From Pseudomonadota bacterium (lineage in GTDB: Bacteria > Pseudomonadota > Gammaproteobacteria > Pseudomonadales > Azotimanducaceae), in assembly GCA_027624035.1 (NCBI GenBank), contig JAQBUI010000008.1, forward strand, positions 1-64,000: DNA of 64,000 bases. Reading direction: 5' to 3'. The position numbers and the translations under genes were made by a program. Below are positions 17,136 to 28,814 of this stretch, one piece after another. Positions within the stretch are counted from its first letter, which is position 1; each line of letters starts with the position of its first letter. Under the pieces are notes generated by a model that saw nothing but the letters and a program-made list of their open reading frames with translations, had not been told where the DNA came from and searched no databases.

Positions 17136-18377
17136 TCATCGGGAGGCCACCGCCCTTTTGTGCTTCTTTCGGCCAGGGGGCTGGCCAGCACTGCGGGCCT
17201 GCGGGTCTGCGCTCACCGTCAATACCGCCACATCATCCGGGAGCCCGGTCGCTTCCATGCCCAGCTTTTCGGCCAGTGCGTCCACATTTCGGACGCCGCA
17301 TTCTATCAGTGAAAGCAGCTGCGATTCCTTATCTTTCAGTGTCCCTTGAGGCATTATTTCAAGCACTCCGTCGGAAAAGAGCACCAGATGCCATGATTGC
17401 GGCAGCGAGACCTGCCTGGTCTCGTAGGTCACTCGCTTGAACAGCCCCAGCGGCCTGCCACCTGATTGAAGGTAGCAGGTCGTGTCCGCGCCGGTGAGTA
17501 TCGCGCCCGGAAAGTGGGCGGCATTGGAATATTCCAGGGTCGCTGCATCCGCATCGATGATGCCCAGAAACAGGGTCAGGTGATGTTCGAGTTCGCCGAG
17601 CAGCAGTTCCTTGTTCATCCACTTCAGGATGGCACCGGTATCCTGCAGTTTGAGCTGGCTGAATCTGCGCAACAGATGCCGTGACAGACTCTTCAGCAGC
17701 ACCGTCACGAATGCACTGGAGGCGCCGTGGCCAGACACGTCGGCAAGATAGAACAGCACCCGCCCATCCGGCAATGCAAAATAATCCACGAAATCACCGC
17801 TCAGTATCAGCGATGGATAGATCCGATGGTTGAGTTCAACCTCACCCAGCATGCAGGGCGTTTCAGGCATCATCCTGCGCTGGACCCTGAACCCCGCCTG
17901 CTGATCGGCAATCAGGGCCCGCAGACGCTGATCGTTGGGGCCGGTCCGCTCCTTGTGCCTGGTTGTCCTGGGTTTCCTGTTCGGCACAGGATGCGCGCTG
18001 CTACTGTGGCCGTCCAGGATCTGCTTTTCAATTTCATACTTCAGCAGAGCACTGGCGCCGCGCTCGAGCACCGCATAGCCGGATGCGCCCGCGACAAGCC
18101 CCTGTACCGCCGCATCAAGGTGTTCCGGTGGCAACAGCAGGATCACCGGAGTGGTGGTGTTGTGCGACCTGATCTGCCGGACCATTTCAGCCAGTGTTGC
18201 AACACAATGGCTGAGCAGGATGACGTCGTAACGGTGGTCAAGTATGCGGGCGAGCCCTTTGGATTGGCTCGCGACCGACCTGACCCGATAGCCAGCATCA
18301 CTGAGTATGTCGTGGATGTCCTCATCGACTAGCCCCTCGGTGTCAATGAGCAGGATCTTGTTCTGCACCGGCCTCAT
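17136..18377 (-). CDS. pseudo-receiver/SpoIIE PP2C-type phosphatase, HsbR/RsbU-like
   Basis: From ATG 18377 ('MRPVQNKILLIDTEG') the 413-residue protein has an N-terminal receiver-like domain (residues 1-120), a basic linker and a SpoIIE phosphatase domain (about residues 180-400). In the receiver the expected phospho-Asp position reads 'YDVILLSHCVATL', i.e. Ser, so it is probably not phosphorylated in the usual way. The phosphatase shows the metal-binding 'SGDFVDYFALPDG', 'FYLADVSGHGASSAFVTVLL', 'HLVLFSDGVLE' and 'DDVAVLTV'. It should dephosphorylate the STAS protein encoded next. A longer in-frame start at 18425 lacks homology. Confidence 0.85.
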   Translation of the reverse strand: MRPVQNKILLIDTEGLVDEDIHDILSDAGYRVRSVASQSKGLARILDHRYDVILLSHCVATLAEMVRQIRSHNTTTPVILLLPPEHLDAAVQGLVAGASGYAVLERGASALLKYEIEKQILDGHSSSAHPVPNRKPRTTRHKERTGPNDQRLRALIADQQAGFRVQRRMMPETPCMLGEVELNHRIYPSLILSGDFVDYFALPDGRVLFYLADVSGHGASSAFVTVLLKSLSRHLLRRFSQLKLQDTGAILKWMNKELLLGELEHHLTLFLGIIDADAATLEYSNAAHFPGAILTGADTTCYLQSGGRPLGLFKRVTYETRQVSLPQSWHLVLFSDGVLEIMPQGTLKDKESQLLSLIECGVRNVDALAEKLGMEATGLPDDVAVLTVSADPQARSAGQPPGRKKHKRAVASR

Positions 18378-18420
18378 GGGCCAAGAACCCAGAGGTGGGC
18401 AACACAGGTATGCATTCGAC

Positions 18421-18510
18421 CACAATGCTGATCGAGACAGTGCTGGTCAAGACAGTGCTGGTCAAGACAGTGCTTGCCAAAACAGTGCTTGTCAAAACAA
18501 TGCTCGAAAA
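18421..18510. repeat. 15-bp tandem repeat, six imperfect units
   Basis: Units of the form gacagtgctggtcaa run head to tail, starting at 18421, 18436, 18451, 18466, 18481 and 18496; units 2 and 3 are identical and the outer ones diverge. The array lies just upstream of the phosphatase gene (which starts at 18377 on the minus strand), so it sits in its promoter/leader region. A plus-strand frame through it (VLVKT repeats) has no other support. Confidence 0.85.
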
Positions 18511-18647
18511 AACCAGGGATGACAGCGGCTTTCAACGCGTCCCCACTACCGGCAGGATGTTCATTCGGACTTTACTCCCCGATCCCTTTAATTACAACGT
18601 GTTAGAGCATTTTTATAAACAAGATACGAGGAATTGATGTTTGTAGC

Positions 18648-19328
18648 CTAAAAATCGTCACCGAAAGCGTCATCCACCTTGCCGTCGTTGATCAGAAACT
18701 CCCTGCGTTGCAGGTAGGCTTCACGGATAAAGATATACCGGTCTCCAAACATGGCGCTTTCCGCCTTGAGCAACCCGGCCCGCGTATCAATCAGTCGCAG
18801 TCCATAGGCAACGTTGCGATGCTCTACCGGATACAGATATCCCAGCGGGTCCAGGCGACCATCCGGATATCGCGCGACACCGTCGCGAACCGTGCTCGGG
18901 CCCATCAGGGGCAGCACCAGGTAGGGCCCGGCAGGTACACCCCAGACCGCCAGCGTCTGGCCGAAGTCCTCCTGGCTATCGGCCAACCCCATTTGGGTGG
19001 CCGGGTCGAACAGGCCACCCAGGCCCAGGGTGGAATTGATCAGCACCCGCAGCAAATCCGTTGCCCCCGCCCCCGCTTTGCCCTGCAGCAGATTGTTCAC
19101 ACCATCGGTGATGTCCTCCAGGTTACCGAATACGTTGCCCACCCCAAGACGAAGCGGAGACGGCACCACCCTTTCATAGCCCCGGGCGAGCGGACGCAGC
19201 GCCGCCCGGTCCAGTGCGTCATTGAAGCCGTGCACACCCCGATTGAACCCTTCCCAGGGATCCGGACCGGCTTCCTGGGCAGCGGTCGGCAGGGCAACCA
19301 GCAGCGCCAGCAACATCCATTTTCTCAT
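18648..19328 (-). CDS. mlaA: MlaA/VacJ family outer-membrane lipid-asymmetry protein
   Basis: A 226-residue MlaA homologue, which removes mislocalised phospholipids from the outer leaflet of the outer membrane and passes them to MlaC. Motifs: 'PDPWEGFNRGVHGFNDALDR' near residue 22, 'NVFGNLEDITDGVNNLLQGK' near residue 65, 'LINSTLGLGGLFDPATQMGL' near residue 95 and 'VWGVPAGPYLVLPLMGPSTV' near residue 128. A signal peptide 'MRKWMLLALLVALPTAAQEA' is clear but contains no lipobox Cys, so it is probably not a lipoprotein. The start codon follows the hrpA stop with no gap (TGA-ATG), so it is translated with hrpA. Other Mla genes are not here. Confidence 0.92.
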   Translation of the reverse strand: MRKWMLLALLVALPTAAQEAGPDPWEGFNRGVHGFNDALDRAALRPLARGYERVVPSPLRLGVGNVFGNLEDITDGVNNLLQGKAGAGATDLLRVLINSTLGLGGLFDPATQMGLADSQEDFGQTLAVWGVPAGPYLVLPLMGPSTVRDGVARYPDGRLDPLGYLYPVEHRNVAYGLRLIDTRAGLLKAESAMFGDRYIFIREAYLQRREFLINDGKVDDAFGDDF

Positions 19329-23183
<3,855 letters not shown>

Positions 23184-23209
23184 TGAAATACCCGCTCACC
23201 TGACCTCGC

Positions 23210-24361
23210 TCACTTGGTCAGATAGTTCATGCCCTCTTCGATGCCACGGATCGTCAGCGGATACATCTGGTCATCCACCAGTTTCTTCGTGAGGGCCACG
23301 GATGTGGAGTACTCCCAGGTGTCGTGGGGCGTAGGATTAATCCAGATAACCTTGTCGTAGGTGTCCATCATGCGCTGCATCCAGATGGCGCCGGCTTCTT
23401 CGTTCCAGTGCTCCACGCTGCCACCGGCATGGGTGATCTCATACGGCGCCATGGTCGCATCGCCCACAAAGATGACTTTGTAGTCATGGGCGTACTTGTG
23501 CAGGATGTCGAAGGTGTCTAGCCGCTCATTCATCCGTCGGTTGTGCTCCTTCCAGACGCCGTCATAGACGAAGTTGTGGAAGTAGTAGGTCTCCAGATGT
23601 TTGAACTCGCTGCGGGCAGCGGAGAACAGTTCCTCACAAACTTTGACGTGGGCATCCATCGAGCCACCGTTGTCCAGAAACAGCAGCACCTTGACGGTAT
23701 TGCGCCGCTCGGGGCGCATGATGATGTCCAGCAGGCCGCCGTTCTTGGCCGTCTTGCTGATGGTCGTGTTGATGTCGAATTCGTCCTCGGCGCCGGTCCG
23801 GGCGAGCTTGCGCAGGCGCCGCATCGCGATCTTCATGCCGCGTGTGCCCAGTTCGACATTGTCGTCGTAGGCTTTATAGTCCCGCTTGTCCCACTGCCGT
23901 TTGCCGCGGCGTTTCTTGCCGTCGCGGTCCTTGCCTTCTTCGCCCTTGCCGCGCTTTCCCTTGCCTTCCTTGTCCTTGTCATCCCCTTCGCCGCGGGCGG
24001 CTTCTTCCACCTCACGCTTGAAGGCCTCGATCAGTTTTTCCAGCCCACCGAGGGACTTGATCTTCTCCAGCTCCTCCGGGGTCAGGGACTTCTCGAATTC
24101 ACGGCGCAGAAATTCATCTGGAATGAGTGATGCAATCATCCCGGCAAGATCTTCGAGCCCCTTGAAGTAGGTTGAGAATGCACGATCAAACTTGTCGTAA
24201 TGGCGCTCGTCCTTCACCAGCGCCATGCGCGACAGGTAATAGAACTCGTCCATGTCTGCGTACACCAACCGGGCCTTGAGCACGTCCATCAGATGCAACA
24301 GTTCCGTGATGGATACGGGAATCCGGGCCTTCTTCAGGGCAAGAAAGAAATTGATCAGCAT
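23210..24361 (-). CDS. VWA domain-containing CoxE-like protein
   Basis: A 383-residue protein with a strongly charged Lys/Arg/Glu-rich linker (about residues 115-160) and a C-terminal von Willebrand A domain. The metal-dependent adhesion site is a relaxed form, 'VLLFLDNGGSMDAHVKVCEE' near residue 230, as in CoxE-type proteins, and 'VIFVGDATMAPYEITHAGGS' near residue 298 follows. Such proteins act with a MoxR ATPase to insert metal cofactors or mature complexes. The MoxR gene lies 44 bp upstream on the same strand, supporting a chaperone pair. No client enzyme is nearby. Confidence 0.87.
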   Translation of the reverse strand: MLINFFLALKKARIPVSITELLHLMDVLKARLVYADMDEFYYLSRMALVKDERHYDKFDRAFSTYFKGLEDLAGMIASLIPDEFLRREFEKSLTPEELEKIKSLGGLEKLIEAFKREVEEAARGEGDDKDKEGKGKRGKGEEGKDRDGKKRRGKRQWDKRDYKAYDDNVELGTRGMKIAMRRLRKLARTGAEDEFDINTTISKTAKNGGLLDIIMRPERRNTVKVLLFLDNGGSMDAHVKVCEELFSAARSEFKHLETYYFHNFVYDGVWKEHNRRMNERLDTFDILHKYAHDYKVIFVGDATMAPYEITHAGGSVEHWNEEAGAIWMQRMMDTYDKVIWINPTPHDTWEYSTSVALTKKLVDDQMYPLTIRGIEEGMNYLTK

Positions 24362-24405
24362 GCTTGGGTCACTTCCTTTGGCAGTCGCTTTCCTGACCGT
24401 ATAGC

Positions 24406-25251
24406 TTAACCGTTTTTACGGCGGTTCATAAAGGCCAGACGCTCCAGCAGTTGAACGTCCTGCTCGTTTTTAACCAGTGCACCGTACAGCGGCGGGATGG
24501 CCTTTGAGGTGTCGCGGTTGGTCAGAATCTCGTCCGGTATATCATCGGCCATCAGCAGCTTCAGCCAGTCGATCAGTTCCGAGGTGGAGGGCTTCTTCTT
24601 CAGGCCCGGCACCTTGCGCACATCGAAGAAGATCTCCATGGCTTCCTTGACCAGGTCCTGCTTGATGTGGGGATAGTGCACGTCCACGATTTCCTGCATC
24701 GTTTCCCGGTCCGGAAACTGAATATAGTGAAAGAAACATCGGCGCAGGAAGGCGTCTGGCAGTTCCTTTTCATTGTTACTGGTGATCACGACCACGGGCC
24801 GATGCTTTGCCTTGATATTCTCGCCGGTCTCGTAGACAAAGAACTCCATTTTGTCGAGTTCCAGCAGCAGGTCATTCGGGAATTCAATGTCTGCCTTGTC
24901 GATCTCATCGATCAGCAGCACCACCTTCTCGTCTGCATCGAAAGCTTCCCACAACTTGCCCTTGTCGATGTAATTCTTGATGTCGTGCACACGATCATCG
25001 CCCAGTTGTGAGTCCCGCAGACGTGACACCGCATCGTATTCATACAGCCCCTGCTGGGCCTTGGTGGTGGACTTGATGTGCCACGGAATCAGCCTCATGC
25101 CAAGCGACCCGGCGACTTCTTCTGCCAGCATGGTCTTGCCGGTGCCGGGCTCACCCTTGATCAGCAGTGGCCGCTCCAGCGTGACGGCGGCGTTGACGGC
25201 CATCTGCAATTCTTCAGTGGCGATATAAGTTTCTGTGCTCGTGAATTTCAT
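24406..25251 (-). CDS. MoxR-family AAA+ ATPase
   Basis: A 281-residue AAA+ ATPase. Walker A is 'LLIKGEPGTGKTMLAEEVAG' (residues 29-48), Walker B 'VVLLIDEIDKADIEFPNDLL' (near residue 110), and sensor 1 'PVVVITSNNEKELPDAFLRR' (near residue 152). The lid region follows. MoxR proteins remodel or mature other complexes together with VWA proteins, and here the VWA gene follows by 44 bp. The start at 25251 ('MKFTSTETYIATEELQMAVN') matches the usual family start. Confidence 0.92.
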   Translation of the reverse strand: MKFTSTETYIATEELQMAVNAAVTLERPLLIKGEPGTGKTMLAEEVAGSLGMRLIPWHIKSTTKAQQGLYEYDAVSRLRDSQLGDDRVHDIKNYIDKGKLWEAFDADEKVVLLIDEIDKADIEFPNDLLLELDKMEFFVYETGENIKAKHRPVVVITSNNEKELPDAFLRRCFFHYIQFPDRETMQEIVDVHYPHIKQDLVKEAMEIFFDVRKVPGLKKKPSTSELIDWLKLLMADDIPDEILTNRDTSKAIPPLYGALVKNEQDVQLLERLAFMNRRKNG

Positions 25252-25429
25252 AGATCAGTTTCAACCGTGGGCAAAGGGCTGGAATATAACGACTCGCACA
25301 ACGATTTGCCAGTGCTGGTAACGTCTGGCCAGGGCCCCGGCGAAGGGAAACTTCTCTGAACCCGTCGTCTAAACCTCGCGAGTTCGGGGCACATTCGCGA
25401 TCTTCTGCACAGGGGTTGGCCCATCAGAA

Positions 25430-25861
25430 TCAATCAATCAGAGCTTCCCCCGGGCCCTCCGGAGCCTTGGCAGGGACCGGCGGGTTCTCGCTGCCCTGGG
25501 CCGTCGACCCGCCAGATCGCCTGGCGCCAGCCCTGGTACGACGTCGCAACAAGGTCCGTGCCAGCATCACCAGCACCATCACAAACGTGGTCACCAGCAG
25601 CGCCACACCACCTTTCATCCCGCTGCGGGCGCCTTCAAGCAGCAGATCCATGGTCAGCACCACAATGGCTGGCGCGAAGAATTCCGGCGATTCTCCGGCA
25701 TACCACGGGGTAAATATCAGCACCACAAAGAAGCCTCGAAGCAGATCCCGGCTGGCGCCATCGGCCATCCAGGCAGATGTCATATGCCACCAGATGACAC
25801 AACAGGCCGCGCCCGACCCGAAATAGATCAGCCAGGCAATCACATACTCAACAGCAAACAT
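25430..25861 (-). CDS. hypothetical inner-membrane protein
   Basis: The 143-residue protein has hydrophobic segments at about residues 4-25, 42-58 and 83-102, a basic stretch 'RTLLRRRTRAGARR' after the last one, and a disordered Pro/Gly/Ala C-terminus. This suggests three membrane helices with a cytoplasmic tail. No domain is recognised. It lies 14 bp downstream of the ycgN-like gene on the same strand, so it is probably the last gene of the rnd-ycgL-ycgN operon. A 178-bp gap without recognisable signals separates its stop from the MoxR start. Confidence 0.65.
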   Translation of the reverse strand: MFAVEYVIAWLIYFGSGAACCVIWWHMTSAWMADGASRDLLRGFFVVLIFTPWYAGESPEFFAPAIVVLTMDLLLEGARSGMKGGVALLVTTFVMVLVMLARTLLRRRTRAGARRSGGSTAQGSENPPVPAKAPEGPGEALID

Positions 25862-25875
25862 GTGTCATCACCCGA

Positions 25876-26325
25876 CTAGAACTCCACCCAGCGCACGATC
25901 TTCTCTTCTGCCTCGTCCGGGTGAATCCACTCTTCTGAAACCACCCTTCCCCGTACCGAGATGCCGGCCTGATGCACGGTATGGCGACTGCCTGACACCA
26001 GGGGATGCCACCACTCAAGGTCCCTGCCCTCGGCCACCCGGCGGTACGCGCAGGAGGTGGGCAGCCAGGAAATGGTGGGCACGGATTCCGGCGTCAGATG
26101 AACACAGGTCGGTACCAGTGTATTTCGGTGTACATAATCACTGCAGCGGCAGGCCTGCTGGTCCAGGTACCTGCACACCACGGAGGTATAGAACACTTCG
26201 CTCGTATCCCACGCTTCCAGCTTGACCATACAGCAGCGGGCACACCCGTCGCAGAGTGACTCCCATTCGTCCGGAGACATCTCCTCCAGGGTCTTCTCCT
26301 TCCAGAACGGACGACGGCTATTCAT
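25876..26325 (-). CDS. ycgN: YcgN family cysteine-cluster protein (UPF0260)
   Basis: A 149-residue protein of the YcgN/UPF0260 family, with the start '[20 protein letters not shown]' and the zinc/iron-sulfur-type cysteine cluster '[17 protein letters not shown]' near residue 28. Further Cys lie in '[16 protein letters not shown]' and 'PTCVHLTP'. This is the conserved CxxC..CC..C pattern of the CxxCxxCC family. Function is not established. Its ATG touches the ycgL stop, and the ycgN-ycgL-rnd linkage is conserved in gammaproteobacteria. Confidence 0.9.
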   Translation of the reverse strand: MNSRRPFWKEKTLEEMSPDEWESLCDGCARCCMVKLEAWDTSEVFYTSVVCRYLDQQACRCSDYVHRNTLVPTCVHLTPESVPTISWLPTSCAYRRVAEGRDLEWWHPLVSGSRHTVHQAGISVRGRVVSEEWIHPDEAEEKIVRWVEF

Positions 26326-26567
26326 CAGAGTCGATACTCCGGTGGCGGAAGCTGCAGGTGATAGCCTTCGTCTTCCAGATGCCGAAGCACCAGTTCAGGG
26401 TCTTCCCGCGACAGTTTGCGGTCTGGCGTCAACTCGAAGGTCATGGCCCGTTCGGGTTTACCGAAGGTCGCCAGCAGGGCTTCCGGCACCCGGGTCAGGC
26501 CGTCACATTCCGCGACATACAGGTACAGGTCGCGTCGTTTGCGGGTCCTGTAGACTTCTACTTTCAC
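26325..26567 (-). CDS. ycgL: YcgL domain-containing protein (UPF0745)
   Basis: The 80-residue protein starts '[20 protein letters not shown]' and ends '[18 protein letters not shown]', the hallmark of small YcgL domain proteins of gammaproteobacteria. The start overlaps the rnd stop (ATGA) and the stop touches the ycgN start, so the three are translationally coupled. Function unknown; the conserved link to rnd suggests RNA metabolism, which is inference. Confidence 0.9.
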   Translation of the reverse strand: MKVEVYRTRKRRDLYLYVAECDGLTRVPEALLATFGKPERAMTFELTPDRKLSREDPELVLRHLEDEGYHLQLPPPEYRL

Positions 26568-27676
26568 GATGACACCCGCAGGGTGGACACCAGTTGCTGC
26601 AGCGCCCGCACCACGGCACCCCGGCGCCAGCCCAGCAGTTCCTCGGAAAGCTCTCCATCTGGCGCCAGCAGTTCCTCCAGATGACGCCGCTTGACCAGCA
26701 ACTCCGGCGCCACCTGCAGCGCTTCGGCCAGTTCATCGGCATGGCGACGCAGTGCCTTCAGTTGCTGGCTGTCGATCGGGCCGCGAACCTCTTCACTATC
26801 CGGGTATTGATCTTCCGGGGTCGCCCTGGCCGTTGACGCGATTTCGATCAGTTCATCGCCTATCCGCCTGGCTTGTCTGAAAGACAGACCCGCTTGTGCT
26901 TCAAGCTCTTGGCGCGAGGTCAACTTGCGCCGTGCGATGGCGAGCAGCGCCTTGTTGTCCAGGATCCGATTGCGTGGCATGTCACGTTTCCTGGCCTGCT
27001 GTTCACGCCAGGCGGCAACGGCTCGAAGCACATTCAACTGTTGTGGATTCAGCCGGTTGGTACCCTTGATTTTTTTGTAGGCAAGATCGGGGTCGATCAT
27101 GGTTGGCACATCGACACTCATCCGCTCACATTCCTCGTCAACCCATGGCTGGCGTTGTGCCTTTTCCAGTGCCTCGCGCTGAAGGCCATAGACCTGGTAC
27201 AGATAGATGACGTCCAGTGCTGCATAGTCGAGCTGGCTTTCAGTCAGGGGCCGCTGCAACCAGTCGGAACGGGTCTCCTCCTTCGGAACGTCAATCCCCA
27301 GATAATGGCTCACCAGATTCTGGTAGCTCATGGAGAATCGAACCCCGAGTAAGGCTGCGGCAATCTGCGTATCAAACAGCGGGCTTGGCATTACGCCCAG
27401 GCACTGCTGAAACACTTCGAGATCCTCGGAACAGGCGTGAAAGACCTTGATGATCTTCGGCGCTGTCATCAACCCGGCCAGTGGGGACAGATCCTCTATC
27501 GACAACGGATCAATCAGAAAGCACTGGTCTCCATTGTAGATCTGTATCAAGCCAACGATGGGGTAGTAGGTGTTGAACCGGGCAAACTCGGTATCGACAG
27601 CCAGCACTTTCGCCGTCTCACAGCCGATCACCGCCTCGCGAAGCGCATCGGGTTGATCAATGTAGTGGTAATCCAT
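26564..27676 (-). CDS. rnd: ribonuclease D
   Basis: A 370-residue 3'-5' exoribonuclease that trims tRNA precursors. The DEDD-type Exo I motif is 'AKVLAVDTEFARFNTYYPIV' near residue 23. 'VFHACSEDLEVFQQCLG' near residue 80 is Exo II and 'QLDYAALDVIYLYQVYG' near residue 160 Exo III. A HRDC domain follows ('LNVLRAVAAWREQQARKRDM' near residue 215). ATG 27676 ('MDYHYIDQPDALREAV') matches the family start; an ATG at 27706 would add ten residues. A 9-bp tandem array lies 49 bp upstream of the start, in the leader. Confidence 0.93.
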   Translation of the reverse strand: MDYHYIDQPDALREAVIGCETAKVLAVDTEFARFNTYYPIVGLIQIYNGDQCFLIDPLSIEDLSPLAGLMTAPKIIKVFHACSEDLEVFQQCLGVMPSPLFDTQIAAALLGVRFSMSYQNLVSHYLGIDVPKEETRSDWLQRPLTESQLDYAALDVIYLYQVYGLQREALEKAQRQPWVDEECERMSVDVPTMIDPDLAYKKIKGTNRLNPQQLNVLRAVAAWREQQARKRDMPRNRILDNKALLAIARRKLTSRQELEAQAGLSFRQARRIGDELIEIASTARATPEDQYPDSEEVRGPIDSQQLKALRRHADELAEALQVAPELLVKRRHLEELLAPDGELSEELLGWRRGAVVRALQQLVSTLRVSS

Positions 27677-27724
27677 GTAGGTTCCCGAGCTTCCTGATTG
27701 GAGCATGGTTGCTGTTGTTGCTGT

Positions 27725-27787
27725 GTAGTTGCTGTAGTTGCTGTAGTTGCTGTAGTTGCTGTAGTTGCTGTAGTTGCTGTAGTTGCT
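27725..27787. repeat. 9-bp tandem repeat, seven perfect units, upstream of rnd
   Basis: The 9-mer gtagttgct is repeated without change from 27725 to 27787, with degenerate copies on the left (ttgctgttgttgctg, from about 27709). It lies between recR and rnd, 49 bp upstream of the rnd ATG on the minus strand, so it should be part of the rnd leader or promoter. Perfect units suggest recent expansion. Confidence 0.93.
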
Positions 27788-27862
27788 GTGCAGTTAAACT
27801 GGAGTCTGGTCGTTAGAATCTGGTGACTGAGTCCGGCCCTCAAGTCGGTCGCGGCCCGTCAG

Positions 27863-28459
27863 TCATAGCGGTTTACGGCCCGACAGCGCCAGCGACAGAG
27901 TATTGCCATCGACAAATTCAAGCTCGCCACCGAGCGGAATCCCCTGGGCGAGCCGCGACACCCTGACCCCTAACGGCTTGACCGTTTCCAGCAGGAAATG
28001 CGCCGTCGCCTCACCTTCAACACTTGACCCGAGGGCGACGATCACTTCCTCAACTTCCTCACGGCAGCGTGCCTCCAGTTGATCGATTCCGAGTTCCGCC
28101 GGGCCGATACCATCAATTGGTGACAGGTTGCCCATGAGGACGAAGTAGCGGCCCCGGTAACCTCCCGACTGTTCAATCGCGAGCACATCGGCCGGAGACT
28201 CCACCACACATAGCTGAGTGGCATCACGCTGGGGATTGGTACAGATCGGGCAGGTGACCAGCTCGGTGAGATTTCGGCAGCCACTACATTCCCTGATCTG
28301 CTCCATTGCGGCCACCAACTGCCGCGCCAGACGCAGCCCACCTTCCCGGTCTCGTTCAAGCAGATGAAACACCATTCGCTGGGCTGTCCGCGGCCCTACC
28401 CCGGGGAGCACACGAAAGGCCTCAATCAGTTTATCAAGGACGCCTGCCGACTGGTTCAT
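27863..28459 (-). CDS. recR: recombination mediator RecR
   Basis: A complete 198-residue RecR, which works with RecF/RecO to load RecA on gapped DNA. The N-terminal HhH region 'VLPGVGPRTAQRMVFHLLER' is near residue 18, the four-Cys zinc finger 'CSGCRNLTELVTCPIC' near residue 57, and the Toprim domain starts at 'LCVVESPADVLAIEQSGGYR' near residue 81. It ends a dnaX-ybaB-recR operon, 25 bp after ybaB. Confidence 0.95.
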   Translation of the reverse strand: MNQSAGVLDKLIEAFRVLPGVGPRTAQRMVFHLLERDREGGLRLARQLVAAMEQIRECSGCRNLTELVTCPICTNPQRDATQLCVVESPADVLAIEQSGGYRGRYFVLMGNLSPIDGIGPAELGIDQLEARCREEVEEVIVALGSSVEGEATAHFLLETVKPLGVRVSRLAQGIPLGGELEFVDGNTLSLALSGRKPL

Positions 28460-28484
28460 GTTCGCATTTGCTGCTGAATCGGTA

Positions 28485-28814
28485 TCACGAGAACGGTAAC
28501 TTGAAGCCAGGCGGCAACGGAATGCCGGCAGTCAATTCAGACATCCGCTCCTTCTGACTGGACTCGATGCGCCGGACTGCATCGTTGACAGCAGCAGCAA
28601 TCAGGTCTTCCAGAATTTCCTTGTCTTCACTCATGAGGCTGTTATCAATGTTCACCGCTTTGACATCGTGGCGGCCCGTCATGGTGACTTTGACCAGCCC
28701 GGCTCCGGACTCCCCGGTGACCTCTGCACGGGCGATTTCAGCCTGCAGCTTCTGCACTTTTTCCTGCATCTCCTGGGCCTGTTTCATCAGATCCCCGAGG
28801 CCTTTCATCGTCAT
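28485..28814 (-). CDS. ybaB: YbaB/EbfC family nucleoid-associated protein
   Basis: The 109-residue protein begins '[20 protein letters not shown]' and contains '[20 protein letters not shown]', typical of the YbaB/EbfC DNA-binding family, with a helical arm followed by a beta core. Its start overlaps the dnaX stop by four bases, so the two are coupled. Family members bind DNA as dimers and affect nucleoid organisation and gene expression. Confidence 0.94.
   Translation of the reverse strand: MTMKGLGDLMKQAQEMQEKVQKLQAEIARAEVTGESGAGLVKVTMTGRHDVKAVNIDNSLMSEDKEILEDLIAAAVNDAVRRIESSQKERMSELTAGIPLPPGFKLPFS

Noticed and set aside
18560-18582. 'ggactttactccccgatccc' resembling the inverted-repeat ends at 37.7/38.7 kb
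   Set aside because: Only about ten bases match in register and no partner repeat is nearby; probably chance.
18395-18637. Plus-strand ORF of 80 codons with VLVKT repeats
   Set aside because: Its repeats are only the 15-bp DNA array read in one frame; no ribosome-binding site or other protein likeness.
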